Assembly: GCA_003646305.1 (NCBI GenBank)
Contig: QNFJ01000076.1
Coordinates: forward strand, 1 to 9,081
Length of the DNA: 9,081 bases
Source of the DNA: Gammaproteobacteria bacterium
GTDB taxonomy: Bacteria > Pseudomonadota > Gammaproteobacteria > Methylococcales > UBA2780
Direction of reading: 5' to 3'
The notes below the pieces were generated by a model. That model was not told where the DNA came from. It saw only the letters and a list, made by a program, of their open reading frames with translations, and searched no databases. Positions 7,192 to 9,081 of the stretch are shown here, in pieces. The translations under genes were made by a program, and so were the position numbers. Every line of letters starts with the position of its first letter. Within the stretch, counting starts at the first letter, position 1.

Positions 7192-7236
7192 ATGCGCGTG
7201 GTGTGTGAATTAAAAAAACGTTGTAACATTTTTTAA
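7192..7236 (+). other. Possible 14-codon leader ORF before the Host_attach gene
   Basis: ATG at 7192 begins a 14-codon frame (MRVVCELKKRCNIF) closed by TAA at 7234-7236, three bases before the Host_attach Shine-Dalgarno. GAGG at 7184-7187 lies four bases upstream of its ATG. If transcription starts near 7184, this binding site would be at the very 5' end and probably weak. It may well be chance. Confidence 0.2.
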
Positions 7237-7238
7237 AC

Positions 7239-7243
7239 AGGAG
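7239..7243 (+). promoter_or_regulatory. Strong Shine-Dalgarno for the Host_attach gene
   Basis: AGGAG lies six bases before the ATG at 7250. It is the clearest ribosome binding site in the window; most neighbours have none that is obvious. With the good promoter it suggests a well-expressed or strongly inducible gene. Confidence 0.75.
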
Positions 7244-7249
7244 AATGTA

Positions 7250-7675
7250 ATGTCAAACACTTGGATTCTAGTTGCAGAAAGCAGCCGAGCAAAAATCTAT
7301 ACGAGCCAGGGACGAAGAGGCCAGCTCACCGAGATTGAAGACTTTGTTCATCCTGAGGGGCGGCTACACGAAGGTGATCTTGTTTCGGACTCAGCGGGTA
7401 GCGATGGTGGCAGTGTTGGGCAGGGACGACACGTTCTAGATGATGAAACCAATGCGAGACAACAGGAGGCTATCGTTTTTGCGAAAGAGCTTTCAAGCCA
7501 CCTTGATGCTGAGCGAAATAAAGGTACATTTAAAACACTGGTTATTATCGCCCCACCCGCTTTTCTAGGTCATCTGAGAAATAATTTAAGTAATGAAGTG
7601 ATGAAAATGGTTTCCCAGCAGATAGATAAAAACTTCATTCATAAATCAGCCGAAGAGATTCATCAGTATCTTTAA
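7250..7675 (+). CDS. Host_attach family protein (release-factor-like fold)
   Basis: This 141-residue cytoplasmic protein belongs to the Host_attach family (PF10116), named from Agrobacterium genes thought to be needed for attachment to plant cells. As I recall, comparative work places the family among bacterial relatives of archaeo-eukaryotic release factors, so a ribosome-related role is plausible; the true function is unknown. WILVAESSRAKIY (5-17) is the opening beta-strand typical of the family. A glycine-rich loop with DGGSVGQGRH is at 52-61. DETNARQQEAIVFAKELSSHL (65-85) is the long helix that follows. LVIIAPPAFLGHLRNNL (97-113) is the second hallmark block. IDKNFIHKSAEEIHQYL closes the protein and matches the family's usual ending. 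Length is normal and the protein appears complete. It is divergent from the Lon-like protease. There is no secretion signal, which argues against direct surface adhesion. Confidence 0.9.
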   Translation: MSNTWILVAESSRAKIYTSQGRRGQLTEIEDFVHPEGRLHEGDLVSDSAGSDGGSVGQGRHVLDDETNARQQEAIVFAKELSSHLDAERNKGTFKTLVIIAPPAFLGHLRNNLSNEVMKMVSQQIDKNFIHKSAEEIHQYL

Positions 7676-7731
7676 ACACTCTGAATTTCTGCCCTCGGCT
7701 ATATGGCTGTTTAACATTTAAAGCACTGACA

Positions 7732-8109
7732 ATGAACGGGGTGTTGGGTAGTTTGACGGGTAAAACAAGTGTTGTGCTGAATAACGAAGGTGGTGGGCCA
7801 GAAACGGAGCGTTGGTTTTACAAAAACCTCGGCGACGGTATGCTCGCCTACGAGCCACTGGCTGAGATTGAGACACTTTTTCTCTCCATCTATCCTCGGA
7901 CTGATCAGCATGATGAACTTGCCCTGTTTGTGCGGCATGAGTCAGAAGGGCGGCTCCATTGCGAAGTCAAAGTCTATTTTCCACCCGCAGCGGGCAGGCT
8001 GGCTCATGCAGCTAATGCGACACCATGCCGAACGCCATCGTTCAATGGGCTGAGCCTGTTGGTAGGCTCAGAAATGGCCTTGCCCCATCTATTTCCTAAC
8101 CACAGGTAA
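7732..8109 (+). CDS. Unnamed small protein, 125 residues
   Basis: I do not recognise this gene with certainty. It reads as a real soluble protein: ERWFYKNLGDGMLAYEPLAEIETLFLSIY (26-54) looks like one or two amphipathic helices, and LALFVRHESEGRLHCEVKVYFPPAAGRLAHAA (63-94) looks like two beta-strands and a helix. ATPCRTPSFNGLSLLVGS (95-112) has the pattern of a conserved C-terminal block with one Cys. I have an impression of similar conserved hypotheticals in other proteobacteria but cannot name a family. It has no signal peptide or membrane segment. The ATG at 7732 is preceded by only AAAGCACTGACA, a poor Shine-Dalgarno; GTG at 7741 is an alternative. It lies 56 bp after the Host_attach gene and 83 bp before selO, in the same direction as both, so it may share a transcript with the Host_attach gene. 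Frames overlapping it lack protein-like character. Confidence 0.65.
   Translation: MNGVLGSLTGKTSVVLNNEGGGPETERWFYKNLGDGMLAYEPLAEIETLFLSIYPRTDQHDELALFVRHESEGRLHCEVKVYFPPAAGRLAHAANATPCRTPSFNGLSLLVGSEMALPHLFPNHR
8050..8071 (+). repeat. Perfect 8-bp hairpin inside the unnamed small gene
   Basis: CTGAGCCT (8050-8057), loop GTTGGT, AGGCTCAG (8064-8071). The stem is GC-rich and perfect. It lies 38 bases before the stop codon and is not followed by a U-run, so it is not a standard terminator. It might stall transcription or protect the 3' end of the message, or be a chance product of the Leu-Ser-Leu-Leu-Val-Gly-Ser codons. Confidence 0.45.
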
Positions 8110-8155
8110 AGCATTCTAAAGATTGCTGCCTACCTCCAAAAGAAGAATATGCTAA

Positions 8156-8192
8156 TATTTAATTTCACAGTAAAATGATATGAAATTAAATA
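8156..8192 (+). promoter_or_regulatory. Perfect 12-bp inverted repeat abutting the selO start codon
   Basis: TATTTAATTTCA (8156-8167) and TGAAATTAAATA (8181-8192) are exact reverse complements with a 13-bp spacer, CAGTAAAATGATA. The right arm ends on the base before the GTG start at 8193, so it covers the whole ribosome-binding region, and no Shine-Dalgarno is otherwise visible. An extended -10-like TGCTAATAT at 8150-8158 overlaps the left arm. If transcription starts upstream, the RNA hairpin would hide the start; if it starts near 8165, the repeat is more likely a DNA operator. Confidence 0.6.
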
Positions 8193-9081
8193 GTGACTGA
8201 TTTAAACGGCCTACAGTTCGATAATCGCTTCTTTAACGAGCTGCCCGCTGACCCGGAAACAAATAACCACCCCCGTCATATTGAGGGCGCCTGCTATTCA
8301 ACTGTTGCGCCAAAAACCGTCTCCTCTCCGAAACTGGTTGCCTATTCAAAAGAGGTTGCTGAACTGATCGGGCTAGATCACAAAAGCTGTCTCTCCGAGC
8401 CGTTCAGCCAGATTTTTACCGGCAATCAGTTACTGGAAGGCATGCAATCCTACGCGCAATGTTATGGTGGCCACCAATTTGGAAATTGGGCGGGACAACT
8501 GGGAGATGGCCGCGCAATCAATCTAGGTGAAATCATTAACCAAAAGGGAGAACACTGGACGCTCCAGCTTAAGGGGGCGGGCAAAACCCCTTACTCTCGT
8601 GGCGCAGATGGTTTGGCTGTTTTACGCTCATCGGTCAGGGAATTTTTATGTAGCGAAGCGATGTTCCACCTCGGCGTCCCCACCACCCGTGCATTGAGCC
8701 TTGCTTTAACCGGTGAACAGGTGGTTCGGGATATGTTCTACGATGGGCGCGCAAAACCCGAACCGGGTGCCATAGTCTGTCGCGTCGCCCCCTCTTTCAC
8801 CCGCTTTGGCAGTTTTCAGCTACCTGCCTCACGAGGGGATATTGCACTACTAAAAAAGCTTGTCGATTTCACCATCGTTAATGACTTTCCTCACCTTGGA
8901 AAACCCGATAAAGCCTGCTATCTGGCCTGGTTTAAAGAGATCTGCCAAAAAACCGCTGAGATGGTCATTCACTGGCAGCGAGTCGGCTTTGTTCATGGCG
9001 TCATGAACACGGACAATATGTCGATATTGGGATTGACCATCGACTACGGCCCTTATGGTTGGCTAGAAGATTTTGATCCTG
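8193..9081 (+). CDS. selO: Protein adenylyltransferase SelO (YdiU/UPF0061), 3' end outside the window
   Basis: SelO is a pseudokinase-fold enzyme that transfers AMP from ATP to Ser, Thr or Tyr of target proteins and takes part in the oxidative stress response. Here 296 of about 485 residues are present, open to the window edge. The start is GTG at 8193: a TAA at 8187-8189 blocks extension, and the first Met codon inside is residue 84. Conserved blocks are CYGGHQFGNWAGQLGDGRA (90-108), LQLKGAGKTPYSR (124-136), VLRSSVREFLCSEAM (143-157), RVAPSFTRFGSFQ (197-209) and HGVMNTDNMSI (268-278). Candidate active-site residues are K127, E150, R197, R204, D274, N275 and D284. Their relative spacing agrees with what I recall for P. 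syringae SelO (K113, E136, R176, R183, D252, N253, D262). Lys131 replaces the Pro more usual in GAGPTPYSR. An inverted repeat ends directly at the start codon. Confidence 0.95.
   Translation, partial: MTDLNGLQFDNRFFNELPADPETNNHPRHIEGACYSTVAPKTVSSPKLVAYSKEVAELIGLDHKSCLSEPFSQIFTGNQLLEGMQSYAQCYGGHQFGNWAGQLGDGRAINLGEIINQKGEHWTLQLKGAGKTPYSRGADGLAVLRSSVREFLCSEAMFHLGVPTTRALSLALTGEQVVRDMFYDGRAKPEPGAIVCRVAPSFTRFGSFQLPASRGDIALLKKLVDFTIVNDFPHLGKPDKACYLAWFKEICQKTAEMVIHWQRVGFVHGVMNTDNMSILGLTIDYGPYGWLEDFDP

Noticed and set aside
6964..7249. Heat-shock (sigma-32) promoter for the Lon-like protease
   Set aside because: I found no CTTGAAA with a CCCCAT-type -10 at the right spacing on the minus strand. The best sigma-70-like candidate there is weak.
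7676..7731. Terminator after the Host_attach gene
   Set aside because: GGC-TATAT-GGC-like symmetry at about 7691-7707 gives only a three-base stem; no convincing hairpin or U-run.
7790..8053. Alternative 87-codon frame overlapping the unnamed small gene
   Set aside because: The frame at 7732-8109 has balanced composition and a conserved-looking C-terminal block. The alternative is rich in Ser, Met and His with no pattern.
1..9081. Mobile element, prophage or defence system
   Set aside because: No integrase, transposase, terminal repeats, toxin-antitoxin pair or CRISPR repeats were seen; all genes are typical chromosomal families with similar base composition.

Overview
The window looks like ordinary chromosome from a gammaproteobacterium with a mid-range GC content, probably an aquatic or marine one. 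This rests on three things: the gene families (YaaA, a Tas-type aldo-keto reductase exactly as long as the E. coli protein, DUF481, a DUF3622-like small protein, SelO), the tight gene packing, and bacterial promoter and Shine-Dalgarno signals. I cannot name a genus. There is no rRNA, tRNA, CRISPR array, insertion sequence, integrase or phage gene.

Layout, left to right. A yaaA peroxide-stress gene (minus strand, 54-821) is divergent from an exported DUF481 outer-membrane protein (943-1917). Next come three co-directional plus-strand genes: a Tas-like aldo-keto reductase (1998-3038), a 77-residue charged DUF3622-like protein (3066-3299) and an APC-superfamily permease with a TTG start (3362-4567). 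The permease meets a large Lon-like protease (minus strand, 4564-6963) tail to tail, with overlapping stop codons. A 286-bp divergent regulatory region (6964-7249) separates this protease from a small Host_attach-family protein (7250-7675), which has the best promoter and ribosome binding site in the window. An unnamed 125-residue protein (7732-8109) follows. Last is a 5'-truncated-by-nothing but 3'-incomplete selO (8193 to the window end), encoding the protein AMPylase SelO.

How the genes may work together. Several are stress or quality-control functions: YaaA and SelO (oxidative stress), the Lon-like protease (damaged proteins) and the Host_attach protein (a family related to archaeo-eukaryotic release factors). 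No gene set here forms a recognisable dedicated pathway.

The most unusual signals are in the non-coding DNA. One is a perfect 12-bp inverted repeat whose right arm ends on the base before the selO GTG start. Another is a 14-bp direct repeat (one mismatch) in the protease/Host_attach intergenic region that carries the -10 box. In the same region a 9-bp motif occurs in inverted orientation inside the Host_attach promoter spacer and over the protease ribosome binding site. I see no convincing new multi-gene system. The divergent Lon-like/Host_attach pair is the best candidate for an undescribed functional link.
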